The notes: generated from the sequence alone by a model not told the origin. DNA of 64,000 nucleotides from Monoplex corrugatus (GCA_030674185.1 JAPXFY010000023.1:22700782-22764781), one strand, 5' to 3'; positions 1 through 12,070 are shown, counted from the stretch's first letter. Translations and numbers: made by a program.

Positions 1-977
1 TGATTCAGCTAAAAACCTTGGTGTCTGCATTGACTCTACCCTCTCCATGAACAACTTTGTTTCTCAAACTGCCAGATCTTGCTACTATCATCCTCCATCG
101 TATAAGGCTGATCAGGAAGTATCTGTCTGTCGAAACAACTGCAAAACTCGTTCTCTCCTTCATAATGTCTCGCATTGACTATTGCAATTCACTCCTGTCT
201 GGTCTTCCTGTCTCCACCATTCACATCCTACAGCGCATTCAAAACAATGCTGTACGCCTTGTACTCAAAAAGAAAAAAGCTGACCACATATCTCCTCTCC
301 TGGCACAACTTCACTGGCTCCCTGTATCAAAGCGCATACAGTAAAACTAGACACCATGTGCTACAAAAGCCTCAATAACGCAGCCCCCGATTACCTGTCA
401 AGCCTACTTGAGATCTATCTTCCCTCACGTACCCTCCGCTCTGCCTCCGATCCTCTGACTTTTCGCTTTCCACGCACTAAGCTCAATACCTATGGTCCAC
501 GAGCCTTCTCTGTTTCTGGTCCACTTTCCTGGAACAAACTTCCTCTCTCAGTCCGTCAGCAACCTACTTTTGTCTCCTTCAAGTCCGCTCTCAAAACTCA
601 CCTTTTCTCCTCCGCATAAAATCCTAACCTCACTCAACCCCCCCCCCCCCCTCTGCAGCCTGTCTCCGCTCGGAGGGGAATCACATGGTTATAATATATA
701 ATTGTATATGCTATGCTCTATAATTTTCCATTGCTTTTATTCTTGCTTTTATTGCTTTTATTCTTTCTCCCCATTTATAGCCATGCGTGTGTGTGAGTGT
801 AGTGTGAGTGTGATGTGTGTGTGTGTGTGTGTGTGGTGTGTGTGTGTGTGTGTTGTGCGCGCGTGCGTGTGTGTGCGTGCGTGCGTGCGCTTGCGTGTGT
901 GTCTGCTTCAGCGCTTAGATTTGATTTTATCAAGATTTTGCGCTATATAAATATTGTAATTATTATTATTATTATTA
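1..977 (+). mobile_element. CR1/L2-like LINE, 3' end of ORF2 plus 3' UTR
   Basis: The start of the window reads through the C-terminal part of a CR1/L2-type reverse transcriptase polyprotein. The characteristic phrases are [24 protein letters not shown] and LHWLPV, followed in another frame by LSSLLEIYLPSRTLRS and PLSWNKLPLSVR, ending at a stop near 619. A frameshift near 340-356 separates the two halves, so the copy is dead. The 3' UTR (620-977) contains a GT/GC-rich microsatellite and ends in an ATT-repeat tail typical of this LINE group. The 5' part lies before the window. A near-identical truncated copy sits on the minus strand at 28,919-29,475. Confidence 0.85.
783..905. repeat. GT/GC dinucleotide microsatellite inside LINE 3' UTR
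   Basis: An imperfect TG tract interrupted by GC steps sits between the LINE stop codon and its terminal tail. The same tract occupies the same place in the copy at 28.98-29.09 kb, so it appears to be part of the element. Confidence 0.85.
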
Positions 978-1495
978 TATCACTGATTACATATACCTAT
1001 AGCCATAGACATATACACATATCACTCACTACATATACCTATAGCCATAGAAATAATAACGATATATCACTGATTACATATATAGCTATTGCCATAGACA
1101 TATACACATATCACTGATTACATATATACCTATATACCAATCACTCATACTTGATACACTATATCACTGATTACATAGTATCCTATACCTATATGTCATA
1201 TATACCAGCCATATCATATACATACATGATTACATATACCTATAGCCATAGTCATGTACACATATCACTATTACATTACCTATAGCCATAGTCATGCACA
1301 CATTTCACTGATTACATATACCTATAGCCATAGTCAATACACCACTGATTACATATTACACCATGATTACATATACCTATAGCCATAGACATATACATAT
1401 ATCACTGATTACATACAACTATAGCCATAGTCATGTATACATATCTCTGATTACATATACCTATAGCCATAGACATATACACATGGCACAATATA
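978..1495. repeat. 42-bp minisatellite
   Basis: About a dozen imperfect copies of a unit of about 42 bp, recognisable by TATAGCCATAG and CACTGATTACATATACC. It starts directly at the tail of the preceding LINE. Several copies carry single-base losses. Confidence 0.85.
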
Positions 1496-1639
1496 ACTCA
1501 AAACACATTCTGCATCTGACTAAAGATTATGTTTCAGGAGCATCTGAAGTTTTGGTTCTGAGTGTGACAGGTGCGAAACGTTTGTTATGTACAGAGGCGA
1601 TCTGAATGGTAGGACGGTAAAGATCCATCAAGATGGCGG

Positions 1640-1655
1640 TTATCATCATCATATC

Positions 1656-1687
<32 letters not shown>

Positions 1688-1960
1688 TCATCAATCATCA
1701 TCATCATCATATCATTATCATCATCATCATCATCTTAATGTGTCCTATGCATGCTTTGGGCGATCATGGTGGCCCTCCATACGAATCTATCCGTTGTCGT
1801 TGTGAGTATATCTCTTATCCTTTCTGTCCTGATCCACTCTGTAAAACTGTCTAATATTTTCTCCCTGGGTCTACCTGGGACTATTCCCACCCCCTAGCCT
1901 TCCTGTTGTGACTAGGTGCTCAATGTTTCTTGTCTCATACAATGTCCTGTAAATGTTGCT
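1640..1960 (-). mobile_element. RTE-like LINE, 3' end fragment
   Basis: On the minus strand this is the 3' terminus of an RTE-like LINE. The region parallels 10,676-10,930 and 41,815-42,030: CCTTCCTGTTGTGACTAGG, TTTTCTCCCTGGGTCTACC, then an ATC/CAT tail (1,640-1,735), which reads GATGAT in element orientation. Only the extreme C-terminus and tail remain. Confidence 0.7.
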
Positions 1961-2109
1961 TGACAAAAGACAAAACGGTGGTGAGTGATTATAACTTTCA
2001 TACTGACCGTGAGATTTGATAGAAGACCATTGGAGATTTTCTTTTAGGGGGAGGGGGGGGGGATTGTAAGAGAGTATTGAGTAACAGGCTTTAGGCTTAT
2101 GCCATGATT

Positions 2110-2215
2110 TTTTGTTTTCGATCTTCTTCATCACATGGCATCAGTGGAATCAATGCACATGGAATTTACTTAGAGCGCAGAGACGTCATCTTGAGAAACT
2201 GAAACTGAAACTAAA
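2110..2215 (-). mobile_element. SINE-like repeat
   Basis: Read on the minus strand, this starts with CAGTTTCAGTTTCTCAAG and continues through GACGTC and CCATGTGCA. It matches the repeats at 7,795-7,960 and 10,440-10,610. The three share a 5' CAGTTT motif and a similar body, as expected of one SINE-like family. Confidence 0.55.
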
Positions 2216-2362
2216 ACTGACACTGAAACTAAAACTGAAGCTGAAAAGAAAACTGAAACTAAAACAAAACGAAAGGAAAGTTAACTGAAACTGAAACTAA
2301 AACCGAAACTGAAAGTAAAACTGAAACTGAAACTAAAACTGAAACTGAAAGTAAAACTGAGT
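2195..2362. repeat. AAACTG/AAACTA hexamer array
   Basis: About 28 copies of a six-base unit (AAACTG, AAACTA and close variants). It directly extends the 5' CAGTTT motif of the adjacent minus-strand SINE-like repeat, so it probably expanded from the SINE end. Confidence 0.85.
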
Positions 2363-2589
2363 AACTGTGTTATTGCTTATGCTTTCTTTTCTTCGTGATC
2401 ACATGTGCTGCATTGTTCTGAACACACTGTAGCAAAAACTTCTGTGTTGGCAAGCCAGCAAGCACAGCATTACAACGGTCTAGCTGGGAAGTTATTGCAG
2501 CGGAAACTTATAACAGTTTCGTTATAAGCCATCAGTGAAGTCGACCATTCACAATAACTCTTCTTCCTGTCATCTTTTTGGGTCCCTTA

Positions 2590-3475
2590 TCCTGTCCACC
2601 GTCATCCTGCTAGCAAAGCAAAAACTTAACCCTTTGACTCCCTCATCCTGTCTACTGTCATCCTGCGTTGTCAACCATGCTAGCAAAGCAAAAACTTAAC
2701 CCTTTTGCTCCCTCACCCTATCAACCGTCATCCTGCGTTGTCAACCATGCTAACAAAGCGAAAACTTAACCCTTTTGCTCCCTCACCTGTCCACCGTCAT
2801 CCTGCGTTGTCAACCATGCTAGCAAAGCAAAAACTTAACCCTTTGACTCCCTCATCCTGTCCATCATCATCCTGCGTTGTCAACCATGCTAGCAAAGCAA
2901 CAACTTAACCCTTTGACTCCCTTATCCTGTCTACTGTCATCCTGTGTTGTCAACCATGCTAGCAAAGCAAAACTTAACCCTTTGACTCCCTCATCCTGTC
3001 CACCGTCATCCTGCGTTGTCAACCATGCTAGCAAAGCAAAACTTAACCCTTTTGCTCCCTCACCTGTCCCCCATCATCCTGCGTTGTCAACCATGCTAAC
3101 AAAGCGAAAACTTAACCCTTTTGCTCCCTCACCTTGTCCACCGTCATCCTGCGTTGTCAACCATGCTAGCAAAGCAAAAACTCAACCCTTTGACTCCCTC
3201 ATCCTGTCACCATCATCCTGCGTTGTCAACCATGCTAGCAAAGCAAAAACTTAACCCTTTGACTCCCTCATCTGTCCACGTCATCCTGCGTTGTCAACCA
3301 TGCTAGCAAAGCAAAACTTAACCCTTTGACTCCCTCATCGTGTCCACCGTCATCCTGTATTGTCAACCATGCTAGCAAAGCAAAAACTTAACCCTTTGAC
3401 TCACTGGCCCTGTCCACCATCATCCAACGTGGTCAACCATGCTAACAAATAAAAAAAATTTAACCCTTTGATTTC
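2590..3475. repeat. 70-bp minisatellite
   Basis: Twelve to thirteen copies of a unit of about 70 bp. Constant parts are TGCGTTGTCAACCATGCTAG and CAAAGCAAAAACTTAACCC. Two versions of the tail (TTTGACTCCCTCATCC and TTTTGCTCCCTCACC) recur. At 3,504-3,533 part of the unit returns in inverted orientation. Confidence 0.9.
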
Positions 3476-3479
3476 CTCA

Positions 3480-5880
3480 CCCTACCACCAGCTTCCCTGA
3501 GTTTAGGTTGAGGGAGTCAAAGGGTTAAGTTCTGCAGTTGGTGGAATATAAGCTGGAGTCAAAAGGTTTTAAAGTTGGAAGACAACTCCTGCCTCTCGTT
3601 CCACACCTGTCCTGAAAGCGATCAATAATGTGATGGTACTGAGCGTGTTTAGTAATGATGCAGGTTGTAGTGAGTATATCGTTTGACTCGCACGTGCCTG
3701 TGACATGATTGTGCTGTACTTTTATTGATTTGTGCATTGCGTTGTTCTATGAATCTTGGTGTAACTATTTTACTCGTACAGCTTTTAGTTTTGGTACGAC
3801 CGTGGATGTGTTGTAAGACAAAATGAACAGAGAATAGTATGTTATATCACTGTATTCATATCTTTCCATCTCGCATTCTGTTATAATATACAGACATTGC
3901 AATTATTATTATCGGTTTTGTTCAAAGCCCAGCCGACAGTGTAGAGCCATATCAGGGCTACAACCGCTTCGAAACATACAAAACTTCAACAGGGGGAAAA
4001 AAGGAAAGAAAATAAATACACATATCGATGCATTCCAGCACATAATCTAAGGACAAGCCCCTGGCGTTGACCACTCCGCACAGGGGATTTAAAAAACACA
4101 CCTGTATACAAATTTAAGCATAACTAAGGACACCAAAACATATAAAACAGGCATAAATTACCTAAAATTGCTTCCGCATATCTCACGTCTCTAGAGCCAA
4201 AAATGCACTTAATACATGTACGCACTTATCAATCCTAAGAAAAAGTACATACGACTTTATCGAACACATGCAGGCGAATGGACCACCAAGGCAGAAAATG
4301 ATAGGAAGAAATGACGGAAGGCAAAGGAACAAGGAAGAAACAAAGAGAGTGACAAAAAAGAGGACATTTCTAGCATAGAATTTCCTGAAGGTGGGGAAAT
4401 ATTTATACTGAAAAAGCCCCAGCATCCCCACGGGGGGAGACATGAAATAGAATCTTATGGTATTACACACATCAAAATAGAATCTTATCATATTATATTC
4501 TGTCACGTGTTATCATGCTATAGTCATAGTCATTTCTTTTGTCACAGTGGATTTACCATGTGAAACGCGGCTACTCTCCCCTTTGGGAATGCATCGCCGC
4601 ATTGCAGCGCCATCCAATTTTTTACCAAGACTTCAGAAAGACAAGAAGCTGATTGGCTTTCAAGGGAAGGGACCCGGAAAAAAAAATTTTTCTCCAATGT
4701 TTTACACCAAGGCAACCGGGTGAAATCGTGCACTTCACGATTTTCAACTGTCGTGGAACTTTAGCGTGCGCAGATCAGAAGGCACATGGGTCTGATTCGT
4801 TTTTCCTCCACTTCCGAAGAACTAGACGTTTAGGTCGATTTTCCTGTCAAACTGAGGAGAAAAGTCAAGGTCTTAATGAGGAAACGAACCCTGGAACCTT
4901 GAGTTTTAGTTATTGGCACGTGAGCGTCTGAACCATACTGCCACTTTTCTTCCCTGTTATCTGATAATGTATGGACATTAAACTAGAATGTTATGTAATT
5001 GATGTTATCTTGCATGATCGAATTCTGTTATATTGTCTACGCACTGTCACATCGGATATTCTATGTGAAATGATGGCCGGCCGTATTCTGAAGGAGAGTG
5101 CGTTGCCACAGAACACTGCCTTGTCCACTTGTTGTGGTCTGGTTCCAAAGGAATTCTGTTTTATAACCATGGCGTAACCCTTCCTTTTAAGATGATGATT
5201 TATATCATTGAAAGACAACAGGCAACTTCACTATGACCTGGCAACTATTTACTGAAGCGGATGTAACGAATACTGAAGATGGTAATGCTGGATAAAGTGG
5301 CGGTAGTGATGATGGCAGTGATGGTAGTAGTGGTAGTATTTTTTTTTTTGTTTTTGTGTGTTCAGGTTGCGGAAGATAATAAATCATTGTTGCACACATT
5401 GTTGAACATAAACCTCGCTTTTTTCTCAGAGTCTGTAGATTTTCTCAGAATCCATAAATTGTTGTTATCTTGTAAGCAGCAGGTTTGACATATATGGAAG
5501 ACATAAATCACGTGGAAAAAGAAGAGTGTTTTATCCTTTAATCATCGTAAGTGTTATATATATGATGATAGAAAACAAACTTGTACTGTTGACGAGATCA
5601 ACCAATGTGTGTAGAATATATCTGTTTTCTCTATAGTGCAGGCCGAAGTTTACCTGGTACACCGTACTTTCATTCGACAAAATCATACATTTAATGACAT
5701 TCTCAACAACAGAACCGCATTTACCTGTTACTGTTTTGTTTAGATCTTGTCAAATCCTATCTATGCATTTTCTCAACAATCTCCAGGTCCACAAAGCCAG
5801 CCTCTGAACTTTTACAACGTGGCACTTTGGAAAGTTAAATATAAAGAAAACATGAACACTTTGCTGCAGATAGTTAATAT
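3480..5880. other. no gene recognised
   Basis: AT-rich sequence with only short open frames that resemble no known family. The single notable piece is the inverted partial copy of the 70-bp unit at its left edge. Confidence 0.5.
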
Positions 5881-5889
5881 GATCTAACT

Positions 5890-6275
5890 TGTTGTGTGAC
5901 ATCCAAAACAAGTGTGACTGCCCACGTTCAAGGAAACAGGAACCAGAAAAAAACCCACGAAAAAGGAACAAAAATGCGTATTCAATACAACAAGACAAGG
6001 CAGGCGCAAAGTTTCGGCTAACTGGCCTTTGTCAAGCGTAAGATCACAAACAAACAAACACCAGGTACAAAAATTAGGTTTATTTCTTTTCTCACACTGG
6101 AAGGAGCAGCGGGAAGTTTCAGTCTTTTTTCTCTAATTTTTGTACCTGTGTTTGTTTGTGATCTTATGCTTGAGAAAGGCCTCTGGCGGAAAGTTTGCGC
6201 CTGTCTTGTCTTGTTGTATCAAATACGCGTTCGTATTCCTTATTCGTGTTTTCTTTCTCGGTTCCTGTTGTGTGA
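5890..6275. mobile_element. foldback (inverted-repeat) element, complete
   Basis: Two arms of about 130-150 bp read as reverse complements. The left arm (about 5,970-6,100) has GCGTATTCAATACAACAAG, GGCGCAAAGTTTCGGC, CTGGCCTTTGTCAAGCGTA and ATCACAAACAAACA. The right arm (about 6,125-6,265) has TGTTTGTTTGTGATCTTATG, GAGAAAGGCCTCTGGCGG and TACGCGTTCGTATTCC. A spacer of about 35 bp contains a GAAACTTCCC-type motif. No transposase is visible, so this is a non-autonomous foldback or MITE-like repeat. Confidence 0.7.
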
Positions 6276-6484
6276 CGATTTTGCCAGTAGAAAGCAGAGA
6301 CCACAGAACTACACAGTTCTAGGTCTGAGAGTGACAGCTGTCACAAACAGAATGGTGTCAGGTGTTGAAGGTGTTGTGAATGATCAATGTGGATCAACTG
6401 AGTAACGCGTGTAATCTTATAACACCTGATTTTGTGAAACCATGAGACAGAGAACTAAACTAAATATGATAAGGATAAAGCTAG

Positions 6485-6690
6485 AGGAACCAGAAAAAAA
6501 CACGAAAAAAGAATAAGAACTCGTATCATTTAATACAACCAGACAAGACAGGCGCAAATTTCGGCCAACTGGCCTTTGGCAAGCGGAAGATCACAAACAA
6601 ACACAACATACAAAAATTAGGAGAAAAAACTGAAACGTCCCTGCTGCTTCGACCAGTGTGAGAAAAAGATAAGGATAACACGAAAAAGAA
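6485..6690. mobile_element. foldback element, left arm only
   Basis: One arm of the family at 5.9 kb: CAGACAAGACAGGCGCAAA, CAACTGGCCTTTGGCAAGCG and ATCACAAACAAACAC, followed by the spacer motif GAAACGTCCC. The second arm is missing and GAA/AAT simple sequence follows. Confidence 0.65.
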
Positions 6691-6842
6691 GAAGAAGAAG
6701 AAGAAAAAGAAAGAAGAAGAAGAACAACAACAACAACACCAATGATAATAATAATAATAGTATAATAATGACATAATAATAATAATAATAATAATATCAA
6801 TAGTGATAATTATAATAACAATAATAATAACATAATATTAAT
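6690..6842. repeat. GAA, AAC and AAT simple sequence
   Basis: Consecutive runs of AAG, AAC and AAT trinucleotides. Confidence 0.85.
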
Positions 6843-6844
6843 GA

Positions 6845-7010
6845 TAATGATAGACCATGTAGACCAAGGGAGAAAATATTGGACGGACTTGCAGAGTGGC
6901 TGAAGACAAAGAGGTGGAAGAGGTGCTCGAGGCAACAAGGGATAGAAACAGATGGAAGGCAATGATCGCCAACGCCATGTGGCAAGGCACTTGATGATGA
7001 TAAATAATAA
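6845..7010 (+). mobile_element. RTE-like LINE, extreme 3' end
   Basis: Plus-strand translation gives REKILDGLAEWLKT-type residues, then a 3' end with GCCATGTGGCAAGGCACTTG and a GATGAT tail. This is the same terminus as the copies ending at 1,640, 10,676 and 41,815. Confidence 0.75.
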
Positions 7011-7372
7011 TGACAACAATAATAATGGTGACCAAGATGATAAGATAATAAAATACAACTACTACTGATAAATAACAATAATATTTTATCAATTGTTTAA
7101 CAATACTAATGATGAGAACGGCACATATAGTAAAACTGCATGAAATTTGAAAACAAGAAATACATGTGAGAAAAAATAACACAAAGTGAAAACCACTAGG
7201 TTCTACTAATCTCAAAGAATGAATAAGAGCCAAGTGATATAAATGAATACATGTACAAGGCTTCCCCAAACACATACACTGAAGATGAAGAACTAGGGTA
7301 CACTAGGTCTGTTAGTCTTGTGACTTTTGCCATAATTTAACACCTGTTTCACCTGTACACGTGTGTGTACAA

Positions 7373-7387
7373 CTACACACACAACAC

Positions 7388-7427
<40 letters not shown>

Positions 7428-7542
7428 ACACGCACGCACGCACGCACGCACACATGCACGCACGCACACTCACACACGCGTAGACACATACACACACACG
7501 TACACACACACACACACACACTCACACACACACACACACACA

Positions 7543-7588
<46 letters not shown>

Positions 7589-7590
7589 AC
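7373..7590. repeat. CA microsatellite
   Basis: Long imperfect CA tract with CGCA interruptions. The Thr-His or Cys-Val open frames through it are artefacts. Confidence 0.95.
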
Positions 7591-7639
7591 TCAATTCACT
7601 CACTCACTCTTAACAATCATCCAAAACAAAACAAAACCG

Positions 7640-7672
7640 AAACAAACAAACAAACAAACAAACAAACAAAAC
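7640..7672. repeat. AAAC tetranucleotide repeat
   Basis: Eight consecutive AAAC-type units. Confidence 0.9.
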
Positions 7673-7794
7673 CACACACATACAGTAACTAATTTCTTCT
7701 AAACAGTTGTCTCCTGGTTAAGCCTTTGACCAAAGTGTACAAATTCTTCAAACTGAAATGATGCTTGTCCATCTAGACTTACGTTAATTTTAGC

Positions 7795-7960
7795 CCAGTT
7801 TCAGTTTCTGTTTCTCAAGATGACGTCTCCACATGCACTACTCCATCGGTGCCATGTAATGTAGAGGAATCAAAAATGATCACGGCACAAGCCTTAAACC
7901 TGCGCATAAACCCATGAGCAGGTCAGGCCCTTAAGTCTAGTAACTTACGAAGGGTCGTGT
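7795..7960 (+). mobile_element. SINE-like repeat
   Basis: Starts with CAGTTTCAGTTTCTGTTTC and continues through CACGGCACAAGCCTT and CCCATGAGCAGG. The second half is shared with 10,440-10,610. It lacks an obvious pol III B box. Confidence 0.5.
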
Positions 7961-8009
7961 CAGGACTGACCTTTGAGCCTGACCTACTTTAGCTGAATAA
8001 CACATCACA

Positions 8010-8722
8010 TGGCCCAGGATATTGCATTATCATTGTCACAAATGTTCTAGCTTAATGAATGGAAAAAGTGGTAGATCTGCTCTCTATGTTCTTTTGGCCT
8101 CTAATCCTTCAGATCACACCAAAACCAATACATATACGGTCGACTGTCGTGGTCGAGAAAGTCCAAACCTAGCACTTTATAAATGTGTGTACCCTCATGT
8201 GGGATCTCAGGCCAAAGTCTGACGCACACGGGCGCCGCATACTGAACACTCAATGGAACGTTTTGCAGAGCTGGTTCTGGCCTTTATTGCTGCACGCTTT
8301 TCCACTTGCTGCTTTGTCTTTCATTGTCATAAGCTTCTGTTCCCTTGCAAATAGCTTGTCTCCATTCAGACCTGTTTGTGGCCATGATTTCCCATTGTTC
8401 TTCATCAATGTCATATTTCTGGAAGGATTTTTTTCAGGATTTCTTTGTTGCGAAGCTTTGGCCATCCTCTTGGTCGATGGCCCTCTGTCAGTTCACCGTA
8501 GAAGAGCTGCTTTGGTAGCCTGTTATCCTGAATGCTCACGAGATGTCCAGACCATCTTAGCTGAGACTGTGTTAGCAGTGCATCTATGGTTGGCATCTGG
8601 GCTTGCAAAAGTACATTCACGTTTGAGACTCTGTCATACCATTTGATGTTTAAGATACATCGCACACCCAAAACAATAACACACATTGATATGAGGTGCT
8701 GAAGATCGGATTTATTCACCAC
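8010..8722 (-). mobile_element. RTE-like LINE, C-terminal region
   Basis: Minus-strand frame with YDRVSNVNVLLQAQMPTI, LRWSGHLVSIQDNRLPKQ, LFYGELTEGHRPRG and WPKLR. This is the conserved C-terminal block of a large family of mollusc and fish RTE-like LINEs. No ORF start or RT core is present, and stops and frame changes follow below 8,400, so the copy is truncated and dead. It abuts the 32-bp satellite region. Confidence 0.8.
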
Positions 8723-8934
8723 AAAACAACACCAAATTCAGCCATACAGGCATTAAAGAATTCTCAAAACACACCCAGTGCCTCAGTAACATTCATTATG
8801 AAGCAAGGATTAGCTCACTGATCCTTTCTTTAAGGTTTTTCCTCACTGATCTATCCCTGAGCCCTACACTGTCCACAATATAAAAAGGCAACAATATATT
8901 GTGGAATCTCACAGAATACATCCAAAAGAAATGT

Positions 8935-10203
8935 AATACACTAAACATAAAACACAAAAATTGTGTACCAGACTAAACTTAAAACAAACAATGCGTAGTA
9001 AACTTAAAACATAAACAATGTGTACTAGACTAAACTTAAAACGTAAACATTGTGTACTAGACTAATTTAAAACGTAAACAATGAGTAGTAAACTTAAAAC
9101 ATAAACAGTGTGTACTAGACAAAACTTAAAACATAAACAATGTGTATTAGACAAAACTTAAAACTTAATCATTGTGTACTAGACTGAACTTGAAACGTAA
9201 ACAATGTGTAGTAAACTTAAAACATAAACAGTGTGCACTAGACTAAACTTAAACGTAAACAGTGTGTACTAGACTAAACTTAAAACATAAACTTGTGTAC
9301 TAGACTAAACTTAAAACATAAACAGTGTTACTAGACTTAACTTAAAACACAAACAGTGTGCACTAGACTAAACTTAAAACATAAACAGTGTGTACTAGAC
9401 TTAACTTAAAACACAAACATGTGCACTAGACTAAACTTAAAAAATAAACAGTGTGCACTAGACTTAACTTAAAACACAAACAGTGTGTACTAGACTAAAC
9501 TTAAAACATAAACAGTGTGTATTACACTAAACTGAAAACGTAAACAGTGTGTACTACATTAAACTTAAAACGTAAACAATGTGTACTAGACTAAACTGAA
9601 AACGTAAACAGTGTATACTACATTAAACTTAAAACGTAAACAGTGTTTACTAGCTAAACTTAAAACATAAACAGTGTGTACTAAACTGAAAACGTAAACA
9701 GTGTGTACTAGACTAAACTTAAAACATAAACAGTGTGTACTAGACTAAACTTAAACATAAACAGTGTGTACTAGACTAAACTTAAAACATAAACAGTGTG
9801 TACTAAACTTAAAACGTAAACAGTGTGTACTAGACTAAACTTAAAAAAGTAAACAGTGTGTACTAGACTAAACTTAAACATAAACAGTGTGTACTAACTA
9901 AATTAAAACATAAACAATGTGTACTAAACTAAACTTAAAACATAAACAGTGTGTACTAGACTAAACTTAAACATAAACAGTGTGTACTAGACTAAATTAA
10001 AACATAAACAGTGTGTACTAAACTAAACTTAAAACATAAACAGTGTGTACTAGACTAAACTTAAACATAAACAGTGTGTACTAGACTAAACTAAAACACA
10101 AACAGTGTGTACTAGACTAAACTAAAACACAAACAGTGTGTACTAGACTAAACTAAAACATAAACAGTGTGTACTAGACTAAACTTAAAACGTAAACATA
10201 GTG
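8935..10203. repeat. 32-bp satellite array
   Basis: About 38 copies of a 32-bp unit (GTGTACTAGACTAAACTT then AAAACATAAACA). Units differ by A/G substitutions (CATAAA against CGTAAA), occasional 12-bp shortening and many single-base losses. Confidence 0.95.
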
Positions 10204-10439
10204 TATCATTTTACCCTATAATTATACAGAAGAACACACAATATTCTAAACTAACTAATCACATGTGAACAACGTCAATTTTTTAACAATTCTTTCTGGA
10301 ATCTTACAGAATAATGTAGCGTAGAACAGAATGAACTGAAAAAAAATACTATCATTATCATTTCATTCTAGAATCTTACAGAAGAACACAGCTTCTAGTG
10401 AGCTAAATTTAACACATCAACTTTTTTTCATTTCATTTT

Positions 10440-10610
10440 CATTTTCTCCACGCTCGGAATGAATTCCATGTGCACTAACGTCACGGTTGCCACATAATGG
10501 AGAAGATTCAGAATGATACGGCACAAGCCTTCAGCCTGCACATAAGCCCATGAGGTGGCCAAGTCCTGAGATCTACCTAGATAGTTCCATAAGCCGGAGG
10601 TTGTAGGGGA
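10440..10610 (+). mobile_element. SINE-like repeat
   Basis: Shares CCATGTGCACTAACGTC, GATACGGCACAAGCCTTCAG and CATAAGCCCATGAG with the copy at 7.8 kb. The 5' CAGTTT motif is replaced by T-rich sequence. Confidence 0.5.
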
Positions 10611-10675
10611 ATGAGATGCAGAGACCTTAACTTTTCCCGACGCCCATCCATCTCCCTTGCTTCAAATTCATATTC

Positions 10676-11395
10676 ATCATCATCATCATCATCAATTGCC
10701 CTGCCACACGGCGTTGGCGATCATAAACTTCCATCTGTCTCTATCTTTTGTTGCTCAAGCATCTCTTCCACCCTCCTTGTCTTCAGCCACTCTGCAAGTC
10801 CGTCTAGTATTTTCTCCCTGGGTCTACCTGGTGCTCTCTTTCTCTCCAGCTTTCCTGTTGTGACCAGGTGCTCCAATCCCTTTCCCTCATAAAATGGCCC
10901 ATAAAATGTTGCCTGTCTTTTCCTAATCTTCCTTATGAATGATCTATTTGTTTCTGCCTCCATCAAGACTGTCTCGTTTGTTTTCTTTGCTGTCCATGGA
11001 ACTCTCAACATTTTACTTAGAAACCACTTCTCGGCTGCCTCAATTTTGTTCTGGCTTTGCTTGTTGACTGTCCACACCTCACAACCGTATAACATTATCG
11101 GTTCTATGTAACATTCAAGAAGCCTCTTCCTGATGTTAATTAATAGGCTCTTGTTGTAAGAACGCTTTTCATCTTCTTGAATGCTGTTTTGGCTTGGCCG
11201 ATTCTGCTGGCTATTTCTGATGTAAATCTGCCGTCTGGTGAAGTGATCATTCCCAGATATTTAAACTTATCAACCTGTCTCAAGGTTGTGCCGTTTGCTG
11301 TTATTTTGCATGACGGGGGATTTCACGTTTTTTTAAATGATTACCATGACTTCAGACTTCTTGCTGTTTAGCTCCAACCCCTTACCTTTGCTTGC
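10676..11395 (-). mobile_element. RTE-like LINE, C-terminal part
   Basis: Minus-strand frame reads LYGCEVWTVNKQSQNKIEAA, FLSKMLRVPWTAKKTNE, LEHLVTTGKLERKRAPGRP and REKILDGLAEWLKT. This is the classic C-terminal block of an RTE-like LINE. Upstream (11,100-11,395) the end of the RT domain is still recognisable with frameshifts. The tail is the ATC run at 10,676-10,692. It is a 5'-truncated, non-functional copy, closely related to 41,815-43,140. Confidence 0.85.
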
Positions 11396-11399
11396 TATT

Positions 11400-11581
11400 C
11401 TAAACAGTAGTACGTTAATTTAACGATGCTATATCTTGGCTGCTCACTTAACAACATGACATTAATTTAACGATGCTATATCTTGGCTGCTCACTTAAAC
11501 AGTAGGACGTTAATTTAACGATGCTATATCTTGGCTGCTCACTAAATAGTAGGACGTTAATTTAACGATGCTATATCTTGG
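11400..11581. repeat. about 50-bp tandem repeat, cut by gap
   Basis: Four copies of a unit carrying ACGTTAATTTAACGATGCTA and TATCTTGGCTGCTCACT. The assembly gap starts in the last unit, so the array is probably longer than shown. Confidence 0.9.
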
Positions 11582-11681
11582 NNNNNNNNNNNNNNNNNNN
11601 NNNNNNNNNNNNNNNNNNNNNNNNNNNNNNNNNNNNNNNNNNNNNNNNNNNNNNNNNNNNNNNNNNNNNNNNNNNNNNNNN
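11582..11681. other. assembly gap (100 N)
   Basis: Exactly 100 N, a conventional placeholder for a gap of unknown length. Confidence 1.
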
Positions 11682-11689
11682 TGTATCAA

Positions 11690-12070
11690 TTAAGGTAACA
11701 ATTCATGTAACATCAAACAAATTAACGAACAAAAGAAAAACAATCAGAACATTATATCAGTCAGGCTTCATTGGATTTCTCGGGGCTGTGTGGGAGTTAC
11801 AGGTATAAAACAGTTGGGCTGAATCAAAGGAAACGACCTACAGAACTGTGCAGTAAACGTCTAGCAATGTGTAAATACAGAGTGAAATCAGTATGTTTCT
11901 GTTTTAAGTTTGTAAATGACGCAGGGAAATAAGGTCGCATTCGCAGACAACACAAAAGGTGATCAACTGTTATAAAATCACCACAGATACATTTGATGGT
12001 TTTACTAAATATAGTTCGAAGTGAATTGAGAGTTAATCTGTAAGCTAAAGTTTATCTCCTTGATTTTGTT
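11690..12070 (-). mobile_element. I-type LINE 3' domain fragment
   Basis: Highly similar to 44,620-44,940, which lies downstream of an RNase H domain in a minus-strand I-type LINE. Shared phrases include GAGTGAAATCAGTATGT, GCAGGGAAATAAGGTCGCAT and GATACATTTGATGGTTTTAC. Only the 3' domain remains. Confidence 0.7.

Noticed and set aside
4183..5488. Short frames of 60-107 codons
   Set aside because: They overlap on both strands, show no family features and no coding-like pattern.
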